Assembly: GCA_043228905.1 (NCBI GenBank)
Contig: JBHGNT010000012.1
Location: 13,640,001 to 13,704,000 of the forward strand
Source: Azolla caroliniana
Lineage: Eukaryota; Polypodiophyta
Reading direction: 5' to 3'
Length of the DNA stretch: 64,000 bases
The notes beneath the pieces were generated by a model. That model was not told the DNA's origin. It saw nothing but the letters and a program-made list of their open reading frames with translations, and ran no database searches. Below, in pieces: positions 46,232 to 57,589 of this stretch (position 1 is its first letter; every line of letters starts with the position of its first letter). Both the position numbers and the translations under genes were made by a program.

Positions 46232-47891
46232 AGAAGGAGAAAGAAGAAAGAAAGAAAGAAAGAAAGATATATTAACATCTTTTAAGAGGCCAAAATGGCC
46301 TATACGACCAAATAAGAGATTACATCTTAAGTGTCATCTCGTCTTGAGAACAAATCAAAATAAAATAAATATTACACAGTAAATATAAAAGTAAATAACA
46401 CGAAAAGAAAATTAATGAGGGAATTTGGTTTTTGGCACATGTGAGATCCTCAAATTAGGTATATTATAGCTTTTGTCTTCGAAAGACCTCTAGCATAGAT
46501 CGATCCAGAATGGAAATGTCTCCAAAGCGAGGGACGCACCTACGATGGCGGGAGATAATGGCTTTTATCTGTCGAGGTCGTGGTCCATGGGGCCAAGGCC
46601 TACGTGCACGGCAAATTGCCATTGCCCGATCAATTGTAGCCCCTTTGTTATGTCCTGGTTTGAAGCCCATTTGTGTATCTTGGGGTTGATTTCTAGCATT
46701 AGGAGTGATGGGGCTAAAGAAAGTTGTGATTGTTCTTTGTGGATGAGCTTGTGTGGCTGTATTCTTCAACAACTTTTCCCGATGTCTCTTGAGCTCTAGC
46801 AAGAAAAGTCCTAAGCATCATTGGTCCTCATATTCCATTACCTTGCGTAGTGGGCCAAAGCCTTGCTTAAAGAGGCAATGGTATCTCCCTCTGATTTCAT
46901 AAAAGACACTACAATCACAAACATAGTGTTCTTCAGATTCCACTCCTTGATGACACAATTGACAAATTCTCGCTTCTAGAGGTAGTCGTGTATATCTGCC
47001 TACCTCAATCTGTAGCTGATGTGATGAGGTTCGCAGTTGCCCTATCACACTACGTAGTGCATAGGATAGATGTATGTCCATATAAGGTGGCCTGATGACA
47101 AATCCATCCTCCGATGCATGTAAGAAGTGTCTTATAGTGGGTCATCTTTGTACCAAGTGGTATTTTGGGGCTGATCCATGTTATCTTGTTTCCCAAGTTA
47201 ATAATATCAGTTCGGATCACTCTATTCTTTTCCACTTTGGTCATATTTAGATGGGGACAGTCCAAGCTATATTGGAACGGGGGTAGTGCATTTATACTCA
47301 TGCCATGTGACTTGAACCATTGCTGCATTTTAGCATACCAACAATGAGTGTCTCCATTTTCAGCCAGCTGTTTTGATAACATAAGTGCCAACCTTGGGTA
47401 CCTTCGTTTAGGGAGCTCCCAAAGACGTTGGATAAATGTCACTAATCGGAACAACGCCTCGGTTATTATAGGTGCTGCTTCCATCTCTGCCCGGATTATA
47501 TCGTGGGGCATCGATACTTTGTTCCTTACCATGCGAGCAATCATTGACGCTAAAGGCCTCTCTAAATCTTTCCAATGGTTTGCCTTATTAAGACTCGGTC
47601 CCCATGTCTCTACTCCATAGAGAAGAGTTGGTGTGACAAGTGTATCAAATAACCATAGCTTAGTCCATGGCTCTTGGAATTGCAAATGTGCACATTGTCT
47701 CTCGAGAGCACCAAGGGCTGCATATGCACGAGAAAGTCGGGCACAAGCGGCCTCTTGTAAGGAGAACCTAGGTCCTGTAAATGTTACTCCTAGGTATGTG
47801 TAGGAGCGTGTGTATTCCACCTTGTCCTCTCCCAAGAAGAATTCTGGTTCTGATCTTGAGGAAATAATCACCTGTTTCTGCGTTTGGGAGT
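46232..47891 (-). mobile_element. 5'-truncated LINE inserted in Copia D
   Basis: The insertion is bounded by an 8-bp duplication TCTATAGG (46224-46231 and 47892-47899). It starts inside the RT thumb region (TQKQVIISSRSEPEFFLGED) and a 273-codon frame (47871-47050) gives SYTYLGVTFTGPRFSLQEAA and LFDTLVTPTLLYGVETWG. A zinc finger follows (RICQLCHQGVESEEHYVCDC, 46818-47081), then a basic tail (46464-46802). The 3' end shows the family tail: complement of GGCCATTTTGGCCTCTTAA, GACATTAATAT-like string and (TTTC)n. Removing it with one copy of the duplication restores the Copia D frame (SEIPIE followed by VRRTSRS). There is no endonuclease, so it is dead on arrival. Confidence 0.88.
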
Positions 47892-47899
47892 TCTATAGG

Positions 47900-48622
47900 T
47901 ATTTCAGAAGTTGAGGCAGGCCAGGACATGGAACTTGATAGCACAAGTGGCACTGAAGATGTGTTTATATTTTCTTCTTTCTGCCTCCTCTTCCGTGTAT
48001 ACACCTTTAGCACCCCCTCAGTTTGAGTCCCAACACATATAGGTTCCTCATTTTCTTTTCCTTCTTCTTCCTTATCTCCTACGTTCACTTGTTCATCAGC
48101 TGATGTACGGATCAACAAAGGAATTGATCCTATTTTTAGCAACCTCTCACCATTATCTCCTTCCCTCATATTTTCGGTCTCAATTAAGTCATCAAATGGT
48201 GAAGTTACCTCTTGTTTATAATATGGCTCTGACTCTACTGGACTCCAAAAAACCTACCCTTTTTGTGTGGCAGAGTATCCCACAAATACACATTTCACAA
48301 CTCTAGGATAAAGTTTTCCTACAAATGGTTTATTGTCCTTTACAAAACACACACATCAAAACACCTTCAAAGGAAGGATTCTAGAGTTATTCCCTTGCAA
48401 CAACTCACATGGAGACTTCCACGCCAGTACTCTAGAGGGCATTCTATTCATCAATGCGGCAGCTGTCAAAACTGCCTGTCCCCACAGCCGCTTTGGGACA
48501 TTCAAAGAAATCATCATGCTTCTTGTTACCTCTAGAAAATGTCTATTCTTCCTCTCTGCTACTCCATTTTGTGCTGGTGTATATGGGCATGTAGTTTGAT
48601 GTTGTATTCCTTGATCTAAGAG
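47900..48622 (-). pseudogene. Copia D integrase C-terminal part and linker
   Basis: The minus strand gives TPAQNGVAERKNRHFLEVTR with the catalytic Glu, then LWGQAVLTAAALMNRMPS, VKCVFVGYSATQKG and an acidic/basic linker (KEEEGKENEEPICVG, KVYTRKRRQKEENINTSS) up to SEIPIE at the LINE insertion. Single stops interrupt it at about 48250, 48340 and 48620. Confidence 0.78.
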
Positions 48623-50510
48623 TTATGCCCTAAATGTAATGTTAGCATACTCTGTTCCATTATCAGACCTCAACACTTTTACTATTGCACCATATGGAGT
48701 TTGAACTGCTCTATGAAAATCTTTAAAACAAGAAAATACTTCATTCTTTTTCCTCATCAAATATAACCAAGTCATACGAGAGAACCAGTCAATGAAAGAG
48801 ACAAAATATCGATATCCATTAATAGAACTTGTGGAACACGGTCCCCAAACATCGGAGTGTATTACATCAAATGCATGGGAACTCCTATGACCTAAACTAA
48901 CACATGAGCTTTTCGTAAGCTTACCAAATTCACATGCATCACAAACAAGTTTCGTTTTATCAGCCTTTTCAAAAAGGTGTGGATACACCCGACTCAAAAC
49001 ACCATAAGAGGTATGTTCCATACGTTGGTGGTAAAGTATCAACAAGTCCTCATAACTCATTTTAGATCCCCTTACATCTGTTCTCTCTACCATAGATGCT
49101 AATGCTAAATCCAGCCCTTCACGATCCAAATACCATAGTCCACTATGCCATGTGCCAATCCCAAGTCTCCGACCTATCCCTTTCTCTTGGAATATCACCC
49201 TGGGAATATCAAAAGAAACAACACATTTTAGTTGGTGTATTATAGAACTTATGGATAATTGGTTTACTAGGAAAGGAGCATGCAACACATTAGACAATGT
49301 CACAGAGTCAGTACATTTCATTGTACCTATACCAACTACAAGTTGTGTTGTACCGTCAACAATTTGAATGCTCTCTGGCATTGTTAAGTGAGTATACGAG
49401 GAGTATTCACTATCATTACCTATCACATGCCTAGATGCACTAGAATCAATTATCCATTTTGGTGTAGAGGCAAGAGTATTTGTGTTGCTAGTACTTGTGG
49501 CTGAATAAGCATAGGTGGCAACGTTACCTCTTGACATGAATGAAGTATCATCTGCAGCTCTTTGCTTCCTCCTAAGTATTTCTAAGAGAGCTTGATCCTC
49601 TTCGGTGAACACTACCTTAGTTCCTTCCTCTTCTTTTGCTACCATCAGGTTTGCTTTGTGACCTCCTCTTCGGCCCCCTCTACCACGACCTCTAGTTTGT
49701 CCACATCCTCCATATTCCCTCTCCTTAGATGGTTTAGGGCAAGCATTCTTTAAATGACCAGCTTCACCACAATTGTAGCATTTTCGATTTTCACTTCCAC
49801 TTGAATTTGACACCATTATTGCCAATCGTACCCCTGGAAGTCCGGCGGTGTCAGAAAGCAGCTTCATTCTACTCTCCTCCAGTATCATAGTTGCAATTGC
49901 CTCATCAAGGGTGGGAATTTCAGGTTTGGCTAGAAGAACTGCCTTTCTTTGATCAAATGACAAGTTAAGATGTTTCAAAAATTGCATGGTTCTTCTTTGA
50001 GCAGAAACCTCCTTGCTCTTACATTGAGGATCACTGCACACTGTCACAGGCGAGAAATGATCATATTCTGCCCATAGATGCTTCAGCTTTATGGCATATT
50101 CCTTAATCATCCCATCTCCCTGCTAGACGACATCTATCTCCTGCTCGATTTAAAATACTCTCATGTTGTGGTGATTGATGGAACCATGGAGTTGAGAAAC
50201 CATGTATACAAAGACATGTGTGTAGCTCTCCATGCTTTCCATTCACTACTGGTTTTAACAACAGTTTCTTTCTCTTCTCCCGTTAGGTAGCCGTCAAGGC
50301 TTCTCCTTGCCAAAGCACCCATAATCCGACGCGATCAGCTCAAGTACGTGGCTGGTCCATCAAGCTTGAACTCAATTAGGAGGAGTTCAAGTCGAGGTGG
50401 TGGTTGTGTTCCTGTCACACCTCCAGATGCTACAATCTCAGCCTGCTTCATGTATTTCATCAATGTTTTCACCTCGTCCTTGTTCAAATTTGAGAACACC
50501 TCATCCATCT
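48623..50510 (-). pseudogene. Copia D gag, protease and integrase N-terminal part
   Basis: Gag starts near 50510 (MDEVFSNLNKDEVKTLMKYM), includes WKAWRATHMSLYTWFLNSMV and LKHLWAEYDHFSPVTVC, and carries a zinc knuckle CYNCGEAGHLKNAC (about 49745-49790). The protease motif is WIIDSSASRHVIG, so the Gly of Asp-Ser-Gly is Ser. Pre-integrase LYHQRMEHTSYGVL ... CDACEFGKLTK and integrase HSDVWGPC and LRSDNGTEYANI follow. The 495-codon frame 48623-50110 is open. Upstream gag has frame changes and a TAG just before MIKEYAIKLKHL. Confidence 0.85.
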
Positions 50511-50706
50511 TCTAGCTTAGCCTATCTCTGCTCTCCTCTTCTGACTTCTTTTCTCAAGTCTCCTCTCAATCACATAATGTCATCCCAAAAGGAGAAGCCC
50601 CCTTTCCTCTCTTGGATGCTAGGACAGTGCAGTTCCGATCGCTATCATACCAGCAGAGGGGTGGATCTAGGGTTTTGCGGAGGGGCGGATCTATGCTCTG
50701 ATGCCA

Positions 50707-50896
50707 AATAGAAAAATGAGAAAGCACATTTGTTCAGTAATATACATTGGTATGTCACAACAAGAGGGAGAAAGTACAGAGATCGCTCATATTTACATGA
50801 GGAAAAAGTTCCTCTTTATAAAGGCCAAGATCTGGCCGTTGGGCTAACTAGCTGTTAGAGCTGACTAGCCGTTATAACTTTGAATCATTCTCAACA
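50707..50896 (-). repeat. Copia D 5' LTR
   Basis: 190 bp, paired with 45075-45264. On the minus strand it begins TGTTGAGAATGATTC. The other end (CATTTTTCTATT) lacks the usual CA, as does the partner, so the exact boundary rests on the flanking duplication. Confidence 0.85.
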
Positions 50897-50901
50897 ATAA
50901 T

Positions 50902-52054
50902 ATAGGCGGAGATGAGAGTAGATAGAGGCCAGTATCCACCGTATTTGGGAGATCATACTGGCATTTATGCATTAAAACAATTTGTTTCATTAACATGGAG
51001 GTAGCTTGGCTTCGTAAAAGATATTAATATAACTTTCTCTCTTTTGGTTATTCTTTTTCGATGTTAGTTTTTCCAGATGATTCATATTGTTTTTAATAAC
51101 TATCCACCATTTCACTTACATGAAGTAATGATATGTTTTTTATTTCTATTTTTGTAATATCTAATGAACACAATATCTACCTGTGCTGTTATCAATCGGC
51201 GGTCATGATTGTATGTCCTGAGAATACAAAGACAAAATCAGTAAAAAAATTAAAGATGCGCACAAACAATTCAACACATAAAACCTCAAAAATCTTGTAA
51301 TCATGATGTTTGGATAACTCTTTTAAGAGTTTTCTTTGATTCATTATTTCCAACATCATGAATTGACAATATTGCCTCATCCTAAGAGAATATGCGAAAG
51401 TTATGAATAGGAGCCGAATTTCTTCAAATATAAATTTACTTTTCAAATTGATTGGACTTCCAAAATATGGATGAGTTTCAATGAGCTTTCCTGGCAGTGA
51501 AAGTTGTCTTTTACTAATAGAATTGGTTGTCCATGCTCCCATTAAGTAATGTTGTAATATAAAGATGGCTATATTCACTCATCAATGCGAATGCAACCAG
51601 AGATTTTGGAGGATATTTCCATATGTATTACAATATCAGCACGTTCTGTTGTCCTTACATGTTTCCAATTACTGGTGAAAATGAAAATGCACAATAACCC
51701 CAGCTACAAATCTCCGTAAATTGCATGTGTAGAAGTTCCTGGAAGAGAAAACAAGGACTTTATTGTTATCTATATTTATGACTCAATTTATATCACTACA
51801 TAAAGCAGCTAAAATTTATTGTGTCGATCAAACAAATAACCTTTATACAAGCTCTCTTTAAAGTAAGAAGGTGAAAAATGAGAATTTGGCAATGAGGTCC
51901 TCAACATCTTTTAAAAACCTCCTGGAGTCTATTCCATGCAACTTGGAAAAGTAACTCTGATGCTTTAGTAGAAGTAATCATTCTGAGAAATAGAACAAAT
52001 GAGAAAGTGATGGAGCTAACTAGCAATGCAGTATGAACAAGGGCAGTTGTAGTA
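50902..52054. other. Interval between Copia D and element E
   Basis: It holds one minus-strand frame of 128 codons (51192-51578) with no recognised domain, and otherwise AT-rich sequence with short frames. The frame is too weakly supported to call as a gene. The last five bases (TAGTA) form the probable left target duplication of element E. Confidence 0.35.
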
Positions 52055-52596
52055 TGTTGTCCGTGGGACAGATTGGTAATTTGGGTATGAAACGAATCTG
52101 GATGTAGGTGAAGTAAGCAAACCGTAACAGGGAAGGTAGTGAAGATAATGCAACCGTGAAATAGGGAACCAAAACGAGTAAAGACTGAAGCACGCCAAGC
52201 GGGAAAGCAAACTATAAAAAACGTGAAGCACAAACGTAACAAGGGGGGAGGACAGAAGAGAGAAGAGTAGGCCCTAGTTAGAATAGAGTACTCAGGAACG
52301 TGGAATATCTGCTCATACTTTCTGTTGTAATTTTCGGCCGTGTGCCGTGTAATCACTATTCTGTATTACGTAATAAACATCTAGTTTTGGGTCAAATCTG
52401 GTCTGTGTCTTCACTGCATTTCTAAATATTAACTTCTCGGATTAAAATCGGGTCTTTACGGTTAACCAATCGTTCTGGGTACGAATCGGATGCCGAGGGA
52501 TCCCTCTCTCACCTTGACCTCCGCCACGTACCACAGTCCCCTGATCCAATTACCATAGGAGTAATCAAAGGTGTTGCTTCCACGAAGGAGACAACA
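52055..52596 (+). repeat. Element E 5' LTR
   Basis: 542 bp. The segment around 52320-52375 (GTAATTTTCGGCC ... TTACGTAATAAACATC) contains an AATAAA polyadenylation-like signal, expected in R. Confidence 0.9.
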
Positions 52597-52919
52597 CAAT
52601 TTGGCATGCCCAGTTCACGCTGTGCATCACAGCGAACAAACGTCGGTGGAGACCCCCAGCCGCCATTACGGCGCCCAACCGTCTTACCCGCGCTCAGCTC
52701 CCATCCCGCCACGCCGAGCCAGCCGAGGATACCGCTGACTCCGCGATCACTCAGCACTCATCACCAAAAACCCCGGAATCACACCCCTCACCAATCATCC
52801 CCGATACACAAGGACATACCGGCCCCGAACTCACCACTCCTCCGAGTCCGCCGACAGTCTCTCAACAATCCGAGTTCAACCCTTTCCTGGCCCTACCGGA
52901 CGACCCAGATCTCGACGCA

Positions 52920-54125
52920 ATGCCGTACCACTCCTATACCCGCTACACGGATGGTCCCGACGCGAAACCTCACATCCGCTCTTTTCTCTCCACGTGCCAA
53001 GCCAACCATTCTACGCAATGCCTCACCGTTGAGGAGGTGGACGCCTCCAAAATCGCGGAATTTACCCTTTCGCTAGAAGGCCCCGCTGCATGGTGGTATT
53101 CGCACCACGATCCGGGGGAGTTTACCACATTCCAAGATGTCCGCACCCAGTTTCTGGTGTTATTCCACCAGGAGATCCCTAAGCGCGAATTGCTCCGTCA
53201 ATTCTATACCATTGCTCAGGGACCCAATGAAACGGTTTCCCAGTTTACCATCCTATTTCAAGACCTTTACCGGCAACTGGCAGAGGATGTGTCGGCCAAT
53301 CATTTAAAAGATACGTTCCTTGCCGGACTCCGGGAGCTGCTGAGCACGACGTTGGCCCTTACGGATTTTTCACAACACACTATCGAGCAAGTGGTCGCTC
53401 GTGTTCTTGCTTTAGATAGGGCTCATCATAACAATTCTTTCTCCATGGGCACACTCCAAACCACCTTGCCAACAACCGAAGAGACCTAGTTTCGGCAACC
53501 ACTGCAATGCACAACTTGTGCCAAGTCCGGTCACTCAGCTATCGATTGCCCTCTACGACCACATTGTCCCATCTGCCATTCTAGAGTACATACGGTTGAG
53601 CAATGTGAGTACAACATGCTCAACCGTACTAACTCGGTTCTGGTACAACAAATTGAGCCACGCCACGATCCTTCGCAACAGGATGAGCAACCACCACCAC
53701 GGAATAGAGACGCTGAACGACCTTGGGAGGATGATCGGCTTCACCGAAACGATGGCTGCCACCCTGAACCAGATCCCTATCACCGGGATCCCCACTACCG
53801 ACCGGAGCCACCATACTATCACAATTGACCACGCTATTATCGTGACGAGCACTATTATCTGGAGGAACCCTATTACCGTAATGACTACGATCAAGGAGAC
53901 TATTATGAACCCCGGTACCCACGGCACGATCGACCGGCCCCACATCATAATCGCGGCTTCCGACCTTCGGAGAATAATCGACGACCTTCGACAACCGTCG
54001 CCGAGACCCTCCGCACACTAATAATAGGCAGCCTCCCCAATCCGAGCCTCGTGAAACCTTCCGCAGTCCTATTCCCAGCAGGCCCGACACTAGCAACCAC
54101 GACACACAGCACAGCCTCAATTTGA
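52920..54125 (+). pseudogene. Element E gag with two zinc knuckles
   Basis: The ATG at 52920 opens a retrotransposon gag domain (WWYSHHDPGEFTTFQDVRTQ, FLVLFHQEIPKRELLRQFYT, QGPNETVSQFTILFQDLYRQ). The same frame is open further upstream (to about 52630, ending FLALPDDPDLDAM), so translation may start earlier. A TAG at 53487-53489 separates it from two CCHC knuckles, CTTCAKSGHSAIDC and CPICHSRVHTVEQC, in the same frame. A TGA at 53826-53828 interrupts a Tyr/Arg-rich tail, which stays open to 54125. TAG at a CAG-like and TGA at a CGA-like position could be mutations of one original frame; readthrough is an alternative. Confidence 0.8.
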
Positions 54126-54144
54126 GCAAGGAGATCCCAGTAAC

Positions 54145-55065
54145 TTGGCCCTAGTAACATCCTTCAAGTGTAATCAACCAAGCCAAGTGCTCTCTTGCTC
54201 TCTGACTCCTAACTTCCATCCCTACTCGCCTTCCTGCTCTTTCGTGATAGCCATGACAATCGAAGTATCCAGAGAACTCCGCACTTGGCTCAGCAACCAC
54301 GGTCTGGGAGGATACCTCCGCGTCCTCGACACTGCTCCACACCCCGAAGCGCAGGCAATAGCCAAGAAGGTGCATCCGGACACCATCACCAACAATCAGA
54401 TCCGCTCGGCGCTTAGTTTGCAGCGTGGGGGCGAACACGATGTCAATACTCCGCCATAGTACATTCTAGAAAAATATTTCGGAGAATACTCCGCATCTAC
54501 AAAGGCCCATCGCATGCACGGAGATTCCAATGAATTCTTCGGAAATCTGGACCATTTTCTTTTGGAGTATGGACGTATCACCGCCAATGCATATAGCATA
54601 CCCAAGAAGAGGGCTGGCTTAATCATCACGGCATATCGAGGCGGAGCTGTCAATTGGGGTATACTCACTGAGGAAGGAATTCATGCCGCGTTGGCCTCCT
54701 TCCAATCAGGTAAGCATTTCTTCCCAGTGTTGGCACAATATCTGGCCATACTTTACCCTCCCCAAACCACGGCCCCATCTCGCCAAACATTGGCCCTACC
54801 AGCTCTACCCACCCAGGACAGAAAACCAAGAGCCCTGTAGTTGCCACAGGACGAATGGCAGGACGAAACACCGGCCCGCACCCCAACCTCGCCTCGAGCC
54901 AAGTCGAAGAACCATGAGGTCCCAACAACATTACCATTCGGGAAAGCGGCAAACCTCAATCCTCCACGATCTGTATCACGTCCCCACGGCCCGCAGCCAC
55001 TCCACGCCCGAAGCAAAAAACTGACAACCAAAAATCCGGTATGGGTACGGATCACTCCTCGGTGA
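54145..55065 (+). pseudogene. Element E second ORF, unknown domain
   Basis: A frame of about 307 codons, with a likely start at ATG 54253 (MTIEVSRELRTWLSNHGLGG), broken by TAG at 54457-54459 and 54838-54840 and ending with TGA at 55063. Between the first two stops lies a hydrophobic, apparently folded segment (YILEKYFGEYSASTKAHRMH, LDHFLLEYGRITANAYSIPK, RAGLIITAYRGGAVNWGILT). The rest is Pro/Ser/Lys-rich. I recognise no family: it is not RT, RNase H, integrase or protease. Its place after gag suggests a structural or accessory protein. Confidence 0.5.
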
Positions 55066-56669
55066 CCCAACGGAAGTGAGATCGCAATGAACTTGCCGCC
55101 CCAAAACTCAACCCTGCCAAGAAACGCCGCCCACAACGTCGCAGCGAGGAAGGAACAACCGCGAACTCCTCAGCCGAAAACCGGCAACTGGTCAGTGTAC
55201 CAACGAAGACAGTCGCAGTCGTCACAGCTAAACCCCTCGCTCTGACCGATCAGATCGAACAAGGGCAACAATCACGGTTCTCAGAGGACGAGGTAATGAC
55301 TTTCAAGGACTTACCAGCCGAATCACATGAGCTCGGTGCCATTTTACAACACAGCACAACTTACGAACTCATTGATTTCCTTGCCCGCCTCCAAGTCGCT
55401 GCCGCAGCCCGCATGGCCCAAGAACACGCCAAACAACAGATGGTGGAAAGGGCATTGGCCAACGAAATGGAATCTGACAACGAGCCCAAGTTACAAAAAG
55501 TAGGATGGAAGAGAGCCACAAAGAAACGTCGCACACGCATCGAGCTACCCGACCTCAACACGGCACTTGTCGAGGTTTACCGCGAGTTGGCAAAGACTAC
55601 ACGCGCGACTAAAGAAGCACGGAAGCAAGCCAAGACCACCACCGAGTTGTGGCAAGCATCGGAACTCTGCTTGGCCGCACTAGAGGCACGACTCCAGACA
55701 AACACCGAGTCCACTTTGCTCGGCTTGTCCCTTCCCACCACCCACCCACACGAAGCGTCAACCCAAACGGAACTACGAAGTTGTGTCGAGCTGGTCGATA
55801 TATCTACCCAAACAGAACCACCCAGCCCCTACGCGATGCATGATGAAACAACCCAAACCGAGGGCAATCACAACACGGCTCCGTTCAAAGATGCTATCCA
55901 CCGTTATAAAGAAGAACTTATCATTCAAACAGCCATCGCGGACAAAGCTAAGGAACGTTACGACACAGCCAAAGCCGAGGCAGCCGAAATAAAGGAGCAA
56001 GCAACGAAAAGGGAAGCCGAGCTACAAAAACTGCTCCATGACTAGACGACCAAGCTCCAAGAGACAGAAAACAATGCCACAACCGCCCTCAGGACTACAC
56101 AATATATAGCGGCCGCACAAATTGCATTTCTAAACAAGGAACTCGTGGAATTACAAGTGCGCTCCAGTCAGTTCCTGCAAAAATTGGACCAAACCGAGCA
56201 GGAGCGATGCCAACTGGTGGACTCCCTTCACGAACATCAAATGAACTCAGCGTTGGAACTCGAAAGGCAACGCGAGCAGTATTTGAAGGAATCAGCCGAC
56301 AACACGGATCATCTCCTCTGCCGGTTTGACCAATTAACGGACGAGACAGAGGCACGGATTGCCGTCCTCAACACGTCGTGCGAGATCATCAAAGTCAAAC
56401 TGCAACGGGAGGCGGAAGAAGCTAAAAGAGAAACGATCACCCTCCAAGCCAAATACGACATGCGTGAGGAACGAATCCACACCTTGGTGGTCAAACAACG
56501 GCAGAAGCTCAACCAGAAGGTCGTAGAAAATCTCGCCAGCAGCCAAACTCCCAAGTTTTACGGGCTGACGCCGAAAACCGGAAGAAATAAGGCCGCGGGT
56601 TCTATAAAATGGACGAAAATAGCATACAAATGGTCCGAGAAGACCTCACCGAGCATTTCCAAGCCTTAG
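55041..56669 (+). pseudogene. Element E third ORF, long coiled-coil protein
   Basis: The ATG at 55041 begins a frame that overlaps the end of ORF 2 by 25 bases in another phase. It runs about 542 codons with TGA at 55077-55079 and TAG at 56043-56045. It starts with a basic region (KLNPAKKRRPQRRSEEG). It is then rich in Ala, Glu, Lys and Gln with heptad-like spacing (KEARKQAKTTTELWQ, AKERYDTAKAEAAEIKEQAT, QREAEEAKRETITLQAKYDM), which predicts long coiled coils, with a linker carrying three STQTE/TTQTE-like strings. No enzyme motif is present. Such a protein could scaffold particles or bind host proteins; this is inference from composition. Confidence 0.55.
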
Positions 56670-56962
56670 CAAAAACGCACACCACAACCATCGAAAGCCT
56701 CCTTGAAGAATTCAACGACAACCAATTGCAGTTGATGCTTGAAACCGAACGGGCCTTTACAGAAACGGCACGGCAACCAGACCACGAAGAGGAAGCCCCC
56801 ACCCCACCAGCAACAAGGACAGATATCAACAACGAGCCGGATTTCTCGGCCGAGCAAACCCCACAGAACAAGCCTGAACTTGCTATCTCAGCGGCTACGA
56901 CGGAGGAACCAAACGTGCAACCAACCTCCGAAGGCATCCTTGACATTTTGACCGAGGAATGA
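56609..56962 (+). CDS. Element E fourth ORF, acidic protein
   Basis: A 117-codon open frame that starts with a good context (AAAATGGACG), overlaps ORF 3 by 61 bases in a different phase and ends 84 bases before the 3' LTR. It encodes an acidic product (MDENSIQMVREDLTEHFQAL, ESLLEEFNDNQLQLMLETER, then a Pro/Thr/Glu-rich tail ending LDILTEE). The first 55 residues look helical. No homologue is recognised. Its lack of stops, while ORFs 1-3 carry them, may be due only to its short length. Confidence 0.45.
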   Translation: MDENSIQMVREDLTEHFQALAKTHTTTIESLLEEFNDNQLQLMLETERAFTETARQPDHEEEAPTPPATRTDINNEPDFSAEQTPQNKPELAISAATTEEPNVQPTSEGILDILTEE

Positions 56963-57046
56963 GTGTATCATAAAAAATTTGTGAATCTATTTTTTCGATT
57001 ATGGTGGGTTAGATGTGCGAAGGTACTATCCCACGGGCATGCCAGG

Positions 57047-57589
57047 TGTTGTCCGTGGGACAGATTGGTAATTTGGGTATGAAACGAATCTGGATGTAGG
57101 TGAAGTAAGCAAACCGTAACAGGGAAGGTAGTGAAGATAATGCAACCGTGAAATAGGGAACCAAAACGAGTAAAGACTGAAGCACGCCAAGCGGGAAAGC
57201 AAACTATAAAAAACGTGAAGCACAAACATAACAAGGGGGGAGGACAGAAGAGAGAAGAGTAGGCCCTAGTTAGAATAGAGTACTCAGGAACGTGAAATAT
57301 CTGCTCATACTTTCTGTTGTAATTTTCGGCCGTGCGCCGTGTAATCACTATTCCTTATTACGTAATAAACATCTAGTTTTGGGTCAAATCTGGTCTGTGT
57401 CTTAAGTGCATTTCTAAATAATAACTTCTCGGATTAAAATCGGGTCTTTACGGCTAACCAATCGTTCTGGGTACGAATTGGATTGCCGAGCAATCCCTCT
57501 CTAGCCTTGACCTCCGCAACGTAGCACAGTCCCCTGATCCGATTACCATAGGAGTAATCGAAGGTGTTGCTTCCACGAAGGAGACAACA
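57047..57589 (+). repeat. Element E 3' LTR
   Basis: 543 bp, partner of 52055-52596, with about a dozen substitutions (for example GTGCCG/GCGCCG, TTCACTG/TTAAGTG). Confidence 0.9.

Larger units (their letters stand above)
45075..50896 (-). mobile_element. Copia D: Ty1/Copia element with internal deletion and LINE insertion
   Basis: LTRs of 190 bp lie at 45075-45264 and 50707-50896 and differ at roughly a dozen sites. The target-site duplication ATAAT is exact (45070-45074 and 50897-50901). A primer-binding-like TTTGGCATCAGAGC (minus) touches the 5' LTR and a purine tract (CTTGAGGTGGAG) adjoins the 3' LTR. Gag, protease, integrase and the first half of RT are readable. The RT thumb and RNase H are deleted between LSQRKYVLD and the 3' end. 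A LINE inserted at 46232-47891 splits the linker between integrase and RT. The element is inactive. Confidence 0.92.
52055..57589 (+). mobile_element. Element E: LTR element with Gypsy-type gag, no pol, extra ORFs
   Basis: LTRs at 52055-52596 (542 bp) and 57047-57589 (543 bp) are about 97-98% identical by eye, with ends TGTTGTCC...ACAACA. Flanking bases TAGTA and CAGTA are a likely 5-bp duplication with one change. The 4.45-kb interior is GC-richer than its surroundings. It encodes a Ty3-type gag with two zinc knuckles, then three further overlapping frames, but I find no protease, RT, RNase H or integrase motif. It must therefore borrow enzymes from a relative, as TR-GAG or LARD elements do. 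A PBS-like TTGGCATGCC follows the 5' LTR, but I could not assign the tRNA. Confidence 0.9.

Noticed and set aside
51192-51578. 128-codon minus-strand frame between Copia D and element E
   Set aside because: AT-rich, with no motif, no splice context and no repeat relation that I can see. Listed only in the interval description.
51901-52356. 151-codon minus-strand frame with hydrophobic segments, repeated at 56968-57348
   Set aside because: It lies in the element E LTRs, antisense to the element, and its repetition reflects only the two LTR copies.
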